Assembly: GCA_034440635.1 (NCBI GenBank)
Contig: JAOTON010000043.1
Location: 1-64,000, forward strand
From: Lepas anatifera
Lineage: Eukaryota > Arthropoda > Thecostraca > Lepadidae
DNA: 64,000 nucleotides
Direction of reading: 5' to 3'
Position 1 is the stretch's first letter, and every line of letters starts with the position of its first letter. Of the stretch, positions 49,701 to 60,597 are shown piece after piece. The translations under genes and the position numbers were made by a program. The notes beneath the pieces are model-generated. The model did not search any database. It was given only the letters and a program-made list of their open reading frames with translations, and was not told the origin of the DNA.

Positions 49701-52700
49701 GGTCAATGAAGAAAAAATGGCATAAAACGCCATAGAGGAGGCATAGGTTTCCTATGACTCTGGCTCAGATGTATACTTTGAACTTGAGTTTTGAAAGCAT
49801 CTCTATGGCAGGGGTAAAGAAATGCACAACATTCATTGAAAAAATACATGAAACAGTCCTAAACGCGCACAATGCTCCCGCAGAGCAGAGCTAGCCTGAG
49901 AACTGAGCAGGTACTACCACAACAGAGCCAGCCTGAGGACTGAGCAGGTACTACCACAACAGGGCCAGGCTGACGACTGAGCAGGTACTACCACAACACA
50001 GCCAGGCTGAGAACTGAGCAGGTACTACCACAACACAGCAAGGCTGAGGACTAAGCAGGTACTACCACAACACAGCCAGGCTGAGGACTGAGCAGGTACT
50101 ACCACAACAGGGCCAGGCTGACGACTGAGCAGGTACTACCACAACAGAGCCAGGCTGAGAACTGAGCAGGTACTACCACAACAGAGCCAGCCTGAGGACT
50201 GAGCAAGTACTACCACAACAGGGCCAGGCTGAGGACTGAGCAGGTACTACCACAACAGGGCCAGGCTGAGAACTGAGCAGGTACTACCACAACAGGGCCA
50301 GCCTGAGGACTGAGCAGGTACTACCACAACAGGGCCAGGCTGACGACTGAGCAGGTACTACCACAACAGAGCCAGGCTGAGAACTGAGCAGGTACTACCA
50401 CAACAGAGCCAGCCTGAGGACTGAGCAGGTACTACCACAACAGGACCAGGCTGAGGACTGAGCAGGTACTACCACAACAGGACCAGGCTGAGAACTGAGC
50501 AGGTACTACCACAACAGGGCCAGCCTGAGGACTGAGCAGGTACTACCACAACAGGGCCAGCCTGAGGACTGAGCAGGTACTACCACAACAGGGCCAGCCT
50601 GAGGACTGAGCAGGTACTACCACAACAGAGCCAGGCTGAGAACTGAGCAGGTACCACCACAACAGGGCCAGGCTGAGGACTGAGCAGGTACTACCACAAC
50701 ACAGCCAGCCTGAGGACTGAGCAGGTACTACCACAACAGGGCCAGCCTGAGGACTGAGCAGGTACTACCACAACAGAGCCAGGCTGAGAACTGAGCAGGT
50801 ACCACCACAACAGGGCCAGGCTGAGAACTGAGCAGGTACTACCACAACAGGGCCAGGCTGAGAACTGAGCAGGTACCACCACAACAGGGCCAGGCTGAGA
50901 ACTGAGCAGGTACCACCACAACAGGGCCAGGCTGAGAACTGAGCAGGTACTACCACAACAGGGCCAGGCTGAGAACTGAGCAGGTACTACCACAACAGAG
51001 CCAGCCTGAGGACTGAGCAGGTACCACCACAACAGGGCCAGCCTGAGGACTGAGCAGGTACCACCACAACAGGGCCAGCCTGAGGACTGAGCAGGTACCA
51101 CCACAACAGGGCCAGGCTGAGAACTGGAGCAGGTACTACCACAACAGGGCCAGGCTGAGAACTGAGCAGGTACTACCACAACAGAGCCAGCCTGAGGACT
51201 GAGCAGGTACCACCACAACAGGGCCAGGCTGAGAACTGAGCAGGTACCACCACAACAGGGCCAGGCTGAGAACTGAGCAGGTACCACCACAACAGGGCCA
51301 GGCTGAGAACTGAGCAGGTACTACCACAACAGGGCCAGGCTGAGAACTGAGCAGGTACTACCACAACAGGGCCAGGCTGAGAACTCCAGCAGGTACTACC
51401 ACAACAGAGCCAGCCTGAGGACTGAGCAGGTACCACCACAACAGGGCCAGCCTGAGGACTGAGCAGGTACTACCACAACAGGGCCAGCCTGAGGACTGAG
51501 CAGGTACTACCACAGCAGGGCCAGGCTGAGGACTGAGCAGGTACTACCACAACAGGGCCAGCCTGAGGACTGAGCAGGTACTACCACAACACAGCCAGCC
51601 TGAGGACTGAGCAGGTACCACCACAACAGGGCCAGCCTGAGGACTGAGCAGGTACCACCACAACAGGGCCAGGCTGAGGACTGAGCAGGTACTACCACAA
51701 CAGAGCCAGCCTGAGGACTGAGCAGGTACTACCACAACAGGGCCAGCCTGAGGACTGAGCAGGTACTACCACAACACAGCCAGCCTGAGGACTGAGCAGG
51801 TACCACCACAACAGGGCCAGCCTGAGGACTGAGCAGGTACCACCACAACAGGGCCAGGCTGAGGACTGAGCAGGTACTACCACAACAGAGCCAGCCTGAG
51901 GACTGAGCAGGTACCACCACAACAGAGCCAGCCTGAGGACTGAGCAGGTACCACCACAACAGGGCCAGCCTGAGGACTGAGCAGGTACCACCACAACAGG
52001 GCCAGCCTGAGGACTGAGCAGGTACTACCACAACAGGGCCAGGCTGAGAACTGAGCAGGTACTACCACAACAGGGCCAGCCTGAGGACTGAGCAGGTACC
52101 ACCACAACAGGGCCAGGCTGGAGGACTGAGCAGGTACTACCACAACAGGGCCAGGCTGAGAACTGACTAAGCACGACAACAAAGCCTAGATCGGCTACTG
52201 GCTAGTAGGGAAGCGACGCCGATTTTGCACGTTTACCGTTATTGCTATCACTCTTCTCTCACGTCTACCCATGTATTCCCCGGTTCTCCTACCGTGGAAG
52301 CAGGCTTACATCGAGTTTACTCACGTATGTGTTCGGCGAGTTGGCCACCTTGCTTTTGTAGGCCTCCGCTCTCAGTTCCTCGGGAGAGATATCTTCCAAA
52401 CCTGAAAGTGAACCATAAAATCTTGAATATATAAACCCTGCGTCCATGCTTACACCATTGACATCAATGTCAACACTAATTTTACACGTTCAGCGACATT
52501 TACCGCGAAACGGCATAAAGTGAGGCAACTCTTCGCCTCGAACTACGAGAGCTTCTCTTCCCAGGCTTTTCAGGTGTGTCGTTTCAAACGTTGGTCTGGG
52601 TCCATACTTGAAATTTATATGTGGGTTAAGATATTTTAAACTATATTACATACCTATTTTTAAACCGCTATCAACTGAATCCCCTTGCATGGCACAGCGA

Positions 52701-55184
52701 CGAGTTTTTTATTAAAAATCTGAATATTTCATGGTGCCGCTGAGGTAAACTGATGACTGGAGCAGCTTAAAAAATTGAATATGATAAGAATACATTGAAC
52801 AATGCAACATATCAGGCACACCACTTCTGAAACATCCATCAGTGAGCTCGGCTTAAGCAATGTTGCTTTCTCTTCGCCGAAGTTTTGTAACTGTGTCTGA
52901 GCTCCACGAGCTCTCGGATAGGATGACTTCAGACCTAGAATCTCTCACGTTTTTTCATCTGACGCAGTCACCACCACTAAGAATAGAATTGCGGCGCCAT
53001 CATGCACTGGCATTGTCGTCATTGTCGGAAAACTACAACTTCCCCTCATACATATGCAATTAATTGAATCACATGAACGATGTTGTCACATCATTCATCA
53101 TCAACACATTGTCGGAGCTATTCCAGATCTCCTTATAGGCAGAAATTCCGACGGTAGACCTGCACAAGATGAGCCTCAGGTAGACCTGCACAAAAGCAAG
53201 ATCAGCCTAAGGTAGACCTGCACAAGTGCAAAATTAGCCTTAGGGAAAGGCTGCACAAGAGCAAGATCAAACTAAGACAAACCTGCACAAGAGCTATGTC
53301 AGCCTAAGGTGTCTGTACAGGACAACACATCAGCCTATTGTAGGCCTGCACAAGAATAAAATTAACCTACGGTAGACCTGCACAGGAACCAGAAAACGCA
53401 CAGGGGTTAGTGAGGACCAGTCTCAATCTTACTCCACGCCCAAAACTATGTCAATTTTGAGAAAAACCTATCATACGCTACTTCAGCCCAAAAAGTTAAC
53501 TTTTTCGGAGCTGAACAGAGTTTAGCAGCAAAGCTTCACAATTTGCAAGGCAATGCAGTCAGACCTACAATGGTATATGGAACCAATTCCAAAGTTCGAG
53601 GGTTATTTACCCCGTTATCTTGCAATTATTTGCTGAAACTGTCAGCATTTGCACTAAAACATCAAAATGGCGAATTAATTTGAAAAGTTACCCAAATGAA
53701 AGTATAAAGAAATGAAAAAAGACAGCGGTAGTTCTGGGCTCTTTTGTTCCATTTCCAATCAACCTGGATTTATTTTCCCCCAAATCGTTTATCTAGTAGG
53801 CCAGCTCTCCCCACCAGCTGTCCTTTCACCCCAGTCTATGGCATTATCCAAGCTTCATCTAGGGAACGCGGTATTGGCGTGGTCAGCGTAGCTGGCTGCC
53901 GCGCAGCCGACCCGGGTTCAAGGCCCGGCGGCTTCCCTGAACAAAGAGCAAGCTGGCTCCCGAAAACCCTTCCAACAGCGAACAAGTTGGTGACGCCATA
54001 TGACCCTGGCAGTTGACGTGTCGATAAGCCCCAAAAATTATTATTATAAGCTTCATCTAACACCGTCATTTTATCCTACGAACCATTCCAGAAAATCACT
54101 CTATACATTCCCCTAGAGCTTGAACCACCTCCAGTCTTGCTGACTGTCTTTACCTGGTATACAGGGCTGTCCCTTGAGAGGCGAAAAGCAAGAGAAAGGC
54201 CATTGTTTTGAGATCTCCCAGGTCTTCATCTCTGTCGCGATGCCGTTCCTGTGGTGCACAAAACCACCCTGATAAGCCCCGAGAGCAATGATACGTGCAA
54301 CCGTACTTCCATTCGGATCTAGACACTCAGAACCGAGACGGAGTCTTCCATGGTCTAACGCAGAATGAATCATGCCTTACTACACATCGTATTCTTTGGC
54401 CACTACTCGGCATGATTGCAGCGAAGCAAGTTTGTCAAATGTGGACCGTATTGCTTTATTTGTACTTTAACTCCACCAAGCAAGGGATTGCAGTTCATCA
54501 AACAATCAGAGAGTCACCTTTATGAAGTTACAAACTCCATCACAAAACTGAGATAACCAACCGGGACAGCGACCCACAATTGCCCCTGCATGAGTGCTCA
54601 CAACAGCTCGGGAAATGTGGAGGTGGTGGCAGCGGCGGCAGCAGGCTTAGCGGCCGCCGCCTGCGGCTGCGTCTGGAAGGCTGACCCTCCGCCGAACCCG
54701 AACCGACTGCTACCTGCGCGGCACGTCAAATCGTCAGACCATTCGCTGCTGTAACATAAAAAATAGGCACATTAACAGACTGCAGCAGACTGAGCTGCCG
54801 TATACTGTGGCCAGCATACTTAACATATCATACCTAGTTACCTAACTCAATCTGATTCAAGTAGCTTGGCTCTGAAAGGGTCTTCACTTCAACAGTTGGG
54901 CATGGGGGACTTGAGGTCCCAACCTCCCCACCATCCAGCGCAATCGCTAACGCTGGATTACCCCTCCATGTTCTCCTGGCTGTAATGAACTCAACTGACA
55001 TATAACGTTGAACAAAATGAGTTTTCAAACAACTTTAGCATAGGTACGAGCATCACACAGATTTGTATACACATTTTCCTCATAGGAAGGGCTTACCATT
55101 ATCAGCACCCTTGGGAGGGTGTTCGAACCGGCATCGGTCTCCGTATCTGCAATAACCTTGATTATAGTATCTGCAGACAACCAT
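46717..55184 (-). CDS. NUP42: NUP42 homologue (nucleoporin-like protein 2, FG nucleoporin)
   Basis: Exons in transcript order are 55184-55097, 54713-54602, 54248-54154, 52401-52325, 49541-49455 and 47830-46717. All junctions are GT/AG with compatible phases. Exon 1 encodes a single CCCH zinc finger, C-x7-C-x5-C-x3-H (CRYYNQGYCRYGDRCRFEH). Exon 3 has MKTWEISKQWPFS and exon 4 DISPEELRAEAY, the conserved core of NUP42. Exon 6 opens with SVALRLQQQMFEASQ, then many SVFG/GAFG repeats, then FTLGMVPLKPP, like the C-tail that binds Gle1 in known NUP42 proteins. The known role is mRNA export at the cytoplasmic face of the nuclear pore with Gle1. Exon 6 is in one frame only if five single bases are missing: near 47572-47575, 47543-47546, 47377-47385, 47315-47317 and 46928-46931. 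All five are in G/C runs and the exon length plus 5 is divisible by 3. About 525 residues are expected. The exon 5 donor (CTG|GTCAGT) was chosen by phase; CAG|GTATCC upstream is the alternative. Confidence 0.92.
47831..48891. other. NUP42 intron 5, unremarkable part
   Basis: Intronic sequence with no further gene or repeat recognised before the MITE at 48892. Confidence 0.55.
48892..49089. mobile_element. hAT-like MITE with perfect 8-bp TSD, inside NUP42 intron 5
   Basis: The ends are CAGGGCATATTTT and AAAATATGCCATG. CATCAACC is duplicated at 48884-48891 and 49090-49097. The interior repeats TGCCCACCAGTC four times. 198 bp, non-coding. Confidence 0.88.
49885..52165. repeat. 37-bp minisatellite, about 61 copies, inside NUP42 intron 4
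   Basis: The unit reads CAGGGCCAGGCTGAGAACTG followed by AGCAGGTACTACCACAA. Variants alternate at GCCTGAGGACT/GGCTGAGAACT, TACTACC/TACCACC, and GGGCC/GAGCC. Three units carry small indels (about 51126, 51385, 52120). It occupies roughly four-fifths of the 2.8-kb intron between exons 4 and 5. The many overlapping minus-strand frames are artefacts. Confidence 0.97.
52402..53149. other. NUP42 intron 3, unremarkable part
   Basis: AT-leaning intronic sequence without a recognised feature. Confidence 0.55.
53150..53395. repeat. Degenerate ~36-bp tandem repeat, about 7 copies
   Basis: GGTAGACCTGCACAAGA followed by GCAAGATCAGCCTAA recurs with substitutions and small indels in NUP42 intron 3. It is old and diverged, unlike the young 37-bp array in the next intron. 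Confidence 0.85.
53860..54052 (+). mobile_element. tRNA-derived SINE, family member 2, in NUP42 intron 3
   Basis: The head has GGCGTGGTCAGCGTAGCTGG and the B box GGGTTCAAGGCCC. The body has ACCCTTCCAACAGCG. The tail is GTTGGTGACGCCATATGACC..GACGTGTCGATAAGCCCC and ends in ATTATTATTATAA. This is the best-preserved copy in the window. Confidence 0.85.
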
Positions 55185-55532
55185 ATTAGCCAAGTCTGAA
55201 ATGAAAGAAAATATGTAATGATGCGAGCAGGCTATTGATTTTGAACAGTATCAGGCTTGTTACTCATTAAGGGCAAAGCTGGTCACGTCCTGCTTACTTT
55301 AATTATGCCGTTTGTATGGCATCTTAAATCCGTACCCAATGGGCTGTAATAACGGATATTAATGTTGTATGGTTTTAAGTTTTTCCAGCGATTACGGATC
55401 GCTCTCCTGTGGCGACCTTTTGATGCCCAATGCGCATTGAAATTGAAGTTTTTTATTCCGCTAGATTTTTCATACTTCAGTTCAGGATGTGGCCGTATTA
55501 CTGAGTGAGAGAAAGAGAGCAAAGACAGTGGA

Positions 55533-55820
55533 GGAGGAGGGAGGAGGAAGAGAAGGAGGAGGAGGAGGAGGAGGAGGAGGAGGAGGAGGAGGAGGAGGAG
55601 GAGGAGGAGGAGGAGGAGGAGGAGGAGGAGGAGGAGGAGGAGGAGGAGGAGGAGGAGGAGGAGGAGGAGGAGGAGGAGGAGGAGGAGGAGGAGGAGGAGG
55701 AGGGGGAGGAGGGAGGAGGAGGAGGAGGAGGAGGGAGGAGGAGGGAGGAGGAGGAGGAGGAGGAGGAGGAGGAGGAGGAGGAGGAGGAGGAGGAGGAGGA
55801 GGAGGAGGAGGAGGAGGAGA
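55533..55820. repeat. (GGA)n microsatellite, ~290 bp
   Basis: A GGA run with a few GGGA interruptions at 55700-55745. It lies about 350 bp upstream of the NUP42 start codon. All long frames (poly-Gly, poly-Glu, poly-Pro, poly-Ser, poly-Leu) are artefacts. Confidence 0.98.
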
Positions 55821-55869
55821 CAGACACAAACAGACAGACAGACAGGGGACAGAGGAGACAGTTTGCTGA

Positions 55870-56040
55870 GACAGACAGGGGATTCCACTGGGACAAGCAA
55901 GGGATCCCACTGGGACAGACAGGGGATCCACTGGGACAAGCAGGGGATCCCACTGAGACAGGCGCAATATCCCACTAGGACATGCAGGGGAATCCCACTG
56001 GGATAGCCATGGGAATCCCACTGGATAAGCATGGGAATAC
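55870..56040. repeat. Degenerate ~28-bp tandem repeat, about 6 copies
   Basis: The word GGGATCCCACTGGGACA with a variable AAGCAGG/GACAGGG segment recurs and decays towards 56040. Confidence 0.8.
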
Positions 56041-56626
56041 AATACAAATTCCTGTTCCACTTTCATACTGGGACTGTCCCATGTCATTGGCAAGGCGTAC
56101 TCCCAAGGGATTTTTCACTTAGCTTTGTTAACATTTATCACATAGCATGCCCTTTCAGGTAGAAAGGGGATTGTTTATGGGTTGAAAAAAGAAAGGTAGT
56201 AGATAACCCTCCCTTCCTTGAACTTAAATGTGTAATGAAATTTTATCAAGAGAGCTTTGGGTGAAATGAAATATGCAAATAGTGGTTACACACTCTAAAA
56301 AGATATATCTCCATTAAAACCCCATTTTAAATGTGGGACACCACATTTTTACACAAGCTCAACATATTCCAACAGTCCATCTAGTATTTCTTGTTCCAGA
56401 TCTCCCTTTAAGATCTTTAGATATGGTGCAACTACAACAATTTTAGGGAATTTTTCCCACAAATTCACACCTGCTTTTTGAAAGAACACTTACAGACATC
56501 TGTGTGGCCATCAGTGAAAAGGATCCTACAACAATGACCTCTAGTGACTGAGGGGAGAGACTGAGTGAATATGTCTTCTGAAGGAATACACCACTTTCTG
56601 ATAAGAATTTGAAGCCATGTCAATGT
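56041..56626. other. No recognised gene
   Basis: AT-leaning sequence without a coding signal. Confidence 0.55.
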
Positions 56627-56779
56627 ATATGTATCAGTGGCGGCAGATGCTATTTTTGGATGGGGGGCAAGAATTTTCCAGGGGGCCCCTTGACGATGGG
56701 GCCCCCTTGGCAGTAAAGGGCTCCCAAAAACTGCAATAGATTGGTTGGGACTTGCTGCCTGAGGTCAGAGGCATAAGTG

Positions 56780-56918
56780 CAGGGGCGGGATCCAGGGGGG
56801 CTGAAGGGGGTTCAGCCCCTCCATTTGCCCCATTTTTCACTATTGTTTGCCCTTTTCTCCCTTTTTGCCATTTTTCAAAGTTCAGCCACCCCCTAGCAAA
56901 ATCCTGGTTTCGCTCCTG
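56780..56918. mobile_element. hAT-like MITE nested in the 56635 element
   Basis: The ends are CAGGGGCGGGATCCAGG and CCTGGTTTCGCTCCTG. The flanks are CATAAGTG (56772-56779) and CATAAGCG (56919-56926), 7/8. 139 bp, non-coding. Confidence 0.75.
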
Positions 56919-57009
56919 CATAAGCGTCACAAATGGTAAAAGTTGTTTTGCCCACTTTTTGTTCACTGTTTTTCACTGTTGTTTAGTTGCCCGTGTAAAA
57001 AAATGATGG

Positions 57010-57540
57010 AGACTGAGACCAATCTGAGACCTGAGACCAAGCTCAGGGCCCCCTGAGACCAAGCTTGGGGCCCCCTGAGAACAAGCTCCGGGTTCCCTCA
57101 TACCAAGCTCAGGGCCCCTGAGACCAAGCTCGGGGCCCCTTGAGACGAAGCTCGGGGGCTCCCAGAGTTCAAGCTCGAAGGCCTGTGAGCCCAGGCTCAG
57201 GGCCCCTGAGACCAAGCTCGGAGCCTCTGAGACCAAGCTCGGGGGCCCCTGAGACTCAAGTTTGGGGGCCTCTGAAACCAAGCTTGGAGGCCCTTGAAAC
57301 CAAACTCAAGGCCCCTTAAGACCAATCTCGGGGGCCCCTTAGACCAATCTGGCAGTCCCCCTTATACCAAACCTTCCTGAGACCAAGAGTGGGGGCCCTG
57401 AAACCAGGCTCGGGGGCCCCTTAGGCCAAGCTCTGGGCCCCTGAGACCAGGCTTGGGGGACCCCTTTAGGCTAAGCTTGGGGGCCCCTAAAGACCAAGCT
57501 AGAGGGTCCCCGAGCCCATGCTCAGGGGGGCCCCTGAGAT
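57010..57540. repeat. ~28-31-bp tandem repeat (GAGACCAAGCTCGGGGCCCC type), about 17 copies
   Basis: The unit CTGAGACCAAGCTCGGGGCC plus CCC or so recurs with substitutions and length changes. The consensus is shared with the array at 26990-27690, about 30 kb away. Confidence 0.9.
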
Positions 57541-57701
57541 AAAGTAAGGACACTGTTCAAACCGAGAAACTGTTGAGGGCCCAGTCAGGTCATTCAGAAC
57601 ATTCAGAAAAGAACCAAGCTAAAATTGTGTATTTTTCCAGAGGCCCCCTCTGATAACTTTGGGGGGCAACTGCTCCCTTATCCACTGCTACTGATATGTA
57701 T

Positions 57702-58209
57702 TAACACAGACACATATGTTCATACACTAACACATTAAAACCCACACTAACACATTATGTGGACACAAACACACAAAACAATTAAGAGGCATAAACAGGG
57801 AACTGCAGAAAGGTTTCAATCAGAAAGGAAAAAATCATGCTATTTTCCCAAAATTCTACAAAAAGAAACAAATTCCATGCCACACTTTGCAACACTTTAT
57901 GTTGTGAGATTAAAATCAAAATAGTATTGCAAAACCCAACCCTGTACAGAATGAATATATTTTCTGATCCTATCATCATGAGGCAAATCCTATAGACTGT
58001 CAATGCTGGTGCACTTTGTCTATTGCCTTTGATTATTTGTAGCCTCCTAGTGTGCTCCACATGTGCAAAATTCTGAACAGAAGATGCAAACCAGGAGTTT
58101 GAGAGACTAAGGATTTAATAGAACTTAAGGTGGGACCAGAGGCTTTGTTGGACACAGTAGCAACAGGTGAGGTAGTGTTTAAGGGCTGGTCTAGAAAGAT
58201 CCCCAAACA
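57702..58209. other. No recognised gene
   Basis: A 92-codon minus frame (58060-57782) is unrecognised. Short ACACATTA repeats occur near 57725-57760. Confidence 0.5.
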
Positions 58210-58217
58210 GGCTCCTG

Positions 58218-58883
58218 GGTAATGAGGTAGGTGGCTTCACACATGTTGCCAGATAACTACAGGTTGATCTGTATGATAAGTGCCACTGTTCAAAAGGTCC
58301 AATGAATCAAAGCTTCCTTTAATTAGAATCGCTACAGGTTAAAATATACATCATAAGTGCCACTGTAAGTGCCACAAAACATCCTCCAGTTCAATATTCT
58401 GAGTATCAAAACTGGCATTGACCACAACTGGTTGGGTTAGGTTAGGTTAGGTTAGGCTAAATAGGCGCATGGCGACCGGCGGCAGCTGATGAAGGCGGAA
58501 GTGCCACTGGCAGGTTAGGTGACCCACAGCCCAGCTCGCTGAGTTGAGAAAAGGTTAGGTTAGGTTTGGTTATGTTTTGCTACATGTAGAAATATCTTTA
58601 AAAAGAATTACAAAATATTTTTGAAAGTGTCACTCAGCAACGCCAAAAATCAGTTTGGGCACTAGGAAAGATGTTTCGGCAACACCAAAAACAGCTAGAC
58701 CACTTGGAATATTTCACTGGAGGAAGCTTTGAACAGTGGCACTTACGATGTGGATCAACCTGTGGCGCTTTTTCAGAAGGAAGTTTTGATTCATAGGGGC
58801 TTTTGAACTGTGGTACTTATGATGTAGATTAGCTTGCTGTGATTCTATCTGGCAACATGTGTGAAGCCAGCTACCTTGTTACC
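58218..58883. mobile_element. TIR element with ~100-bp inverted arms and GGTTA tracts
   Basis: The left arm starts GGTAATGAGGTAGGTGGC and contains CTTCACACATGTTGCCAGAT. The right arm on the minus strand reads GGTAACAAGGTAGCTGGC and the same word. The flanks are GGCTCCTG (58210-58217) and AGCTCCTG (58884-58891), 7/8. The right arm has an internal duplication of the AAGTGCCACTGTTCAAA segment. GGTTA runs sit at 58435-58458 and 58552-58570. 666 bp, non-coding. Confidence 0.82.
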
Positions 58884-58963
58884 AGCTCCTGTACCTTGTG
58901 AAACTCTCAATCGACCATGGTATGCTTTAGCTTGCTGATGGTATGGTATGGTAAGGTCCCACA

Positions 58964-59244
58964 CAGGGGCGTAGCCAAGGGGGGGCAGCAGGGACAGCTG
59001 CCCCTCCCTGAGAACCTGAAGGGCCCCCTTGAAGACACGAGCCGCACTTCGCACGGCTTGTCCAAACTATGCTCTGTGGCCAAATGTGGCATTTAATACC
59101 AAACAGGGCCCTCTTAAGCCCTTTTCAGCACTCTATTCTGTAACAAGAATGGCCCTTTTTACCCATCAGGGCCCTTTTGGCGCTGTCGCAGGGGCCCTTT
59201 TCAGGGCGCCGCCCTCCCTGAGCGAAATCCTGGCTACGCCCCTG
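58964..59244. mobile_element. hAT-like MITE with perfect 8-bp TSD
   Basis: The ends CAGGGGCGTAGCC and GGCTACGCCCCTG are exact inverted repeats. GTCCCACA is duplicated at 58956-58963 and 59245-59252. 281 bp with GGGGCCC-type words inside. Confidence 0.92.
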
Positions 59245-59438
59245 GTCCCACACTCACATGTAACAGTTACAGGATTCATGCATCATCTTAACCTACACCC
59301 CAGTGTGCAAAGTATGGCATTTTCGACGAGATCTCGTCGGTGCGAGTGCCCTTGGAGACAAGAGCGAGTGGTGCGAATTTTATCAGCCTGGTGCGAATTT
59401 GCAAGACTGGTGCGAGGAAGTTGACACTGAAAAAATAA

Positions 59439-60370
59439 GGTTTAATTACAGAATAAGGTGAGCAATTGCGTACCATATTCTAATGGCCATTTTAAGACAC
59501 AATCTTATGTGCTGAAAACGAATTTAGCAACCATTTCTTCCGCAAATAATTTTCTCCCATCGAATTTCCCTCCTATATTACCACTACACTACCACAGAAA
59601 TGTCGCGCACGACACCAACACCACACAGCACAGCAACGCTACTGTTTATTAAAGATGCCAGATACCATGCCAGGATAAGAGGGATAAAACACTCCAAAAT
59701 AAAAAACCTCTACATAACGCAACGACGCTCGTCAGATTTGTACAATGGCGGATGGATGTAATAGTTGCGAAATAAAATATTATCAGGCGATTTCTGATGC
59801 GAGCGAAGCAGGTTAGGTTAGGTAAGGTTTAGTTAGGTTAGGTTAGGTTAGGGTTAGGTTAGGTTAGGTTAGGTTAGGTTAGGTTAGGTTAGGTTAGGTT
59901 AGGTTAGGTTAGGTTAGGTTAGGTTAGGTTAGGTTAGGTTAGGTTAGGTTAGGTTAGGTTAGGTTGGTTAGGTTAGGTTAGGTTAGGTTAGGTTAGGTTA
60001 GGTTAGGTCTGAGTGGATGTGCCGGTTTTGTTTTGTTCATTCCGTTTTGTTCCGTTCCTTCTGTACGAGTGACAGAGCTTTTTGAAGGTTTTCTAGAGGT
60101 TTTATTAACTAGTGTCATCGGTTGACTTTTGGATAACTACAGCCTGCCCCTGCTCGTGCTACGATTGTGACGCATTTCCAGCAGTTATTCGCACTTGGTC
60201 CGCAGTGTTGTGTGGTGTGCCTTATGGAAGAAATATTATTGAATATTTTGGAAACGGTAGCTCGGCGGAAAAAAATGTTGTTGGAAATTTTGTAGGGCGT
60301 GCTGCAATCATTCGAATGAGACAACTTTCTTAGTTGTCAGTGATTGCTCACCTTATTCTGTAAATTAACC
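59439..60370. mobile_element. TIR element with 8-bp TSD carrying a GGTTA (TTAGG) array
   Basis: The ends are GGTTTAATTACAGAATAAGG and CCTTATTCTGTAAATTAACC, inverted repeats continuing through TGAGCAAT. AAAAATAA is duplicated exactly at 59431-59438 and 60371-60378. The interior holds a 198-bp GGTTA array and about 330 bp of unique sequence to its right. A 73-codon frame there (60112-60333) is unrecognised. 932 bp. Confidence 0.9.
59811..60008. repeat. GGTTA/TTAGG telomere-type array, ~39 units
   Basis: Nearly uninterrupted GGTTA pentamers with four small defects (about 59823, 59830, 59850 and 59965). TTAGG is the canonical arthropod telomere unit. Here the array is internal to a TIR element, not at a chromosome end. 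Confidence 0.97.
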
Positions 60371-60597
60371 AAAAATAATGACTGAATAGTTAGGAAGACA
60401 CAGGAGGGGGCGTTATAAAAAGTCCTTAACTAACTAATAAGAGAGGTAGTATTGCATCGTGTGGGTAGGAATGTGTGAGTTTTTCTCCCTGGTATATGGC
60501 AGATTGGTGCGACTTTTTAGGCTGGTGGTGCGATAATTTTGGATGGCTGGTGCGACTCGTCTGGCCTGCTGCCATACTTTGCAGACTGGCCTACACC

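Larger units (their letters stand above)
56635..57693. mobile_element. 1.06-kb hAT-like element carrying a MITE and a minisatellite
   Basis: It starts CAGTGGCGGCAG and ends CCACTGCTACTG, a weak inverted repeat. ATATGTAT is duplicated exactly (56627-56634 and 57694-57701). A second small TIR element (56780-56918) and a GAGACCAAGCTC tandem array (57010-57540) lie within it. No transposase was recognised. Confidence 0.8.
59300..60589 (+). mobile_element. CCAGT-TGCAAA hAT-like MITE, split by a second element
   Basis: The ends are CCAGTGTGCAAAGTATGGCA and TGCCATACTTTGCAGACTGG. CCTACACC is duplicated exactly at 59292-59299 and 60590-60597. Without the insertion at 59439-60370 it is about 350 bp, like the copy at 33650. 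The two halves match that copy's left and right parts. Confidence 0.92.

Noticed and set aside
49885..52182. Cys/Trp-rich repetitive proteins on the minus strand
   Set aside because: They are translations of the 37-bp minisatellite within a NUP42 intron. 37 is not a multiple of 3, so frames simply cycle.
55283..56093. Poly-Leu, poly-Pro, poly-Ser, poly-Gly and poly-Glu proteins
   Set aside because: Artefacts of the (GGA)n run.
59811..60008. Chromosome end or fusion point suggested by TTAGG repeats
   Set aside because: The array is internal to a TIR element with an exact 8-bp target duplication, and unique sequence continues on both sides.
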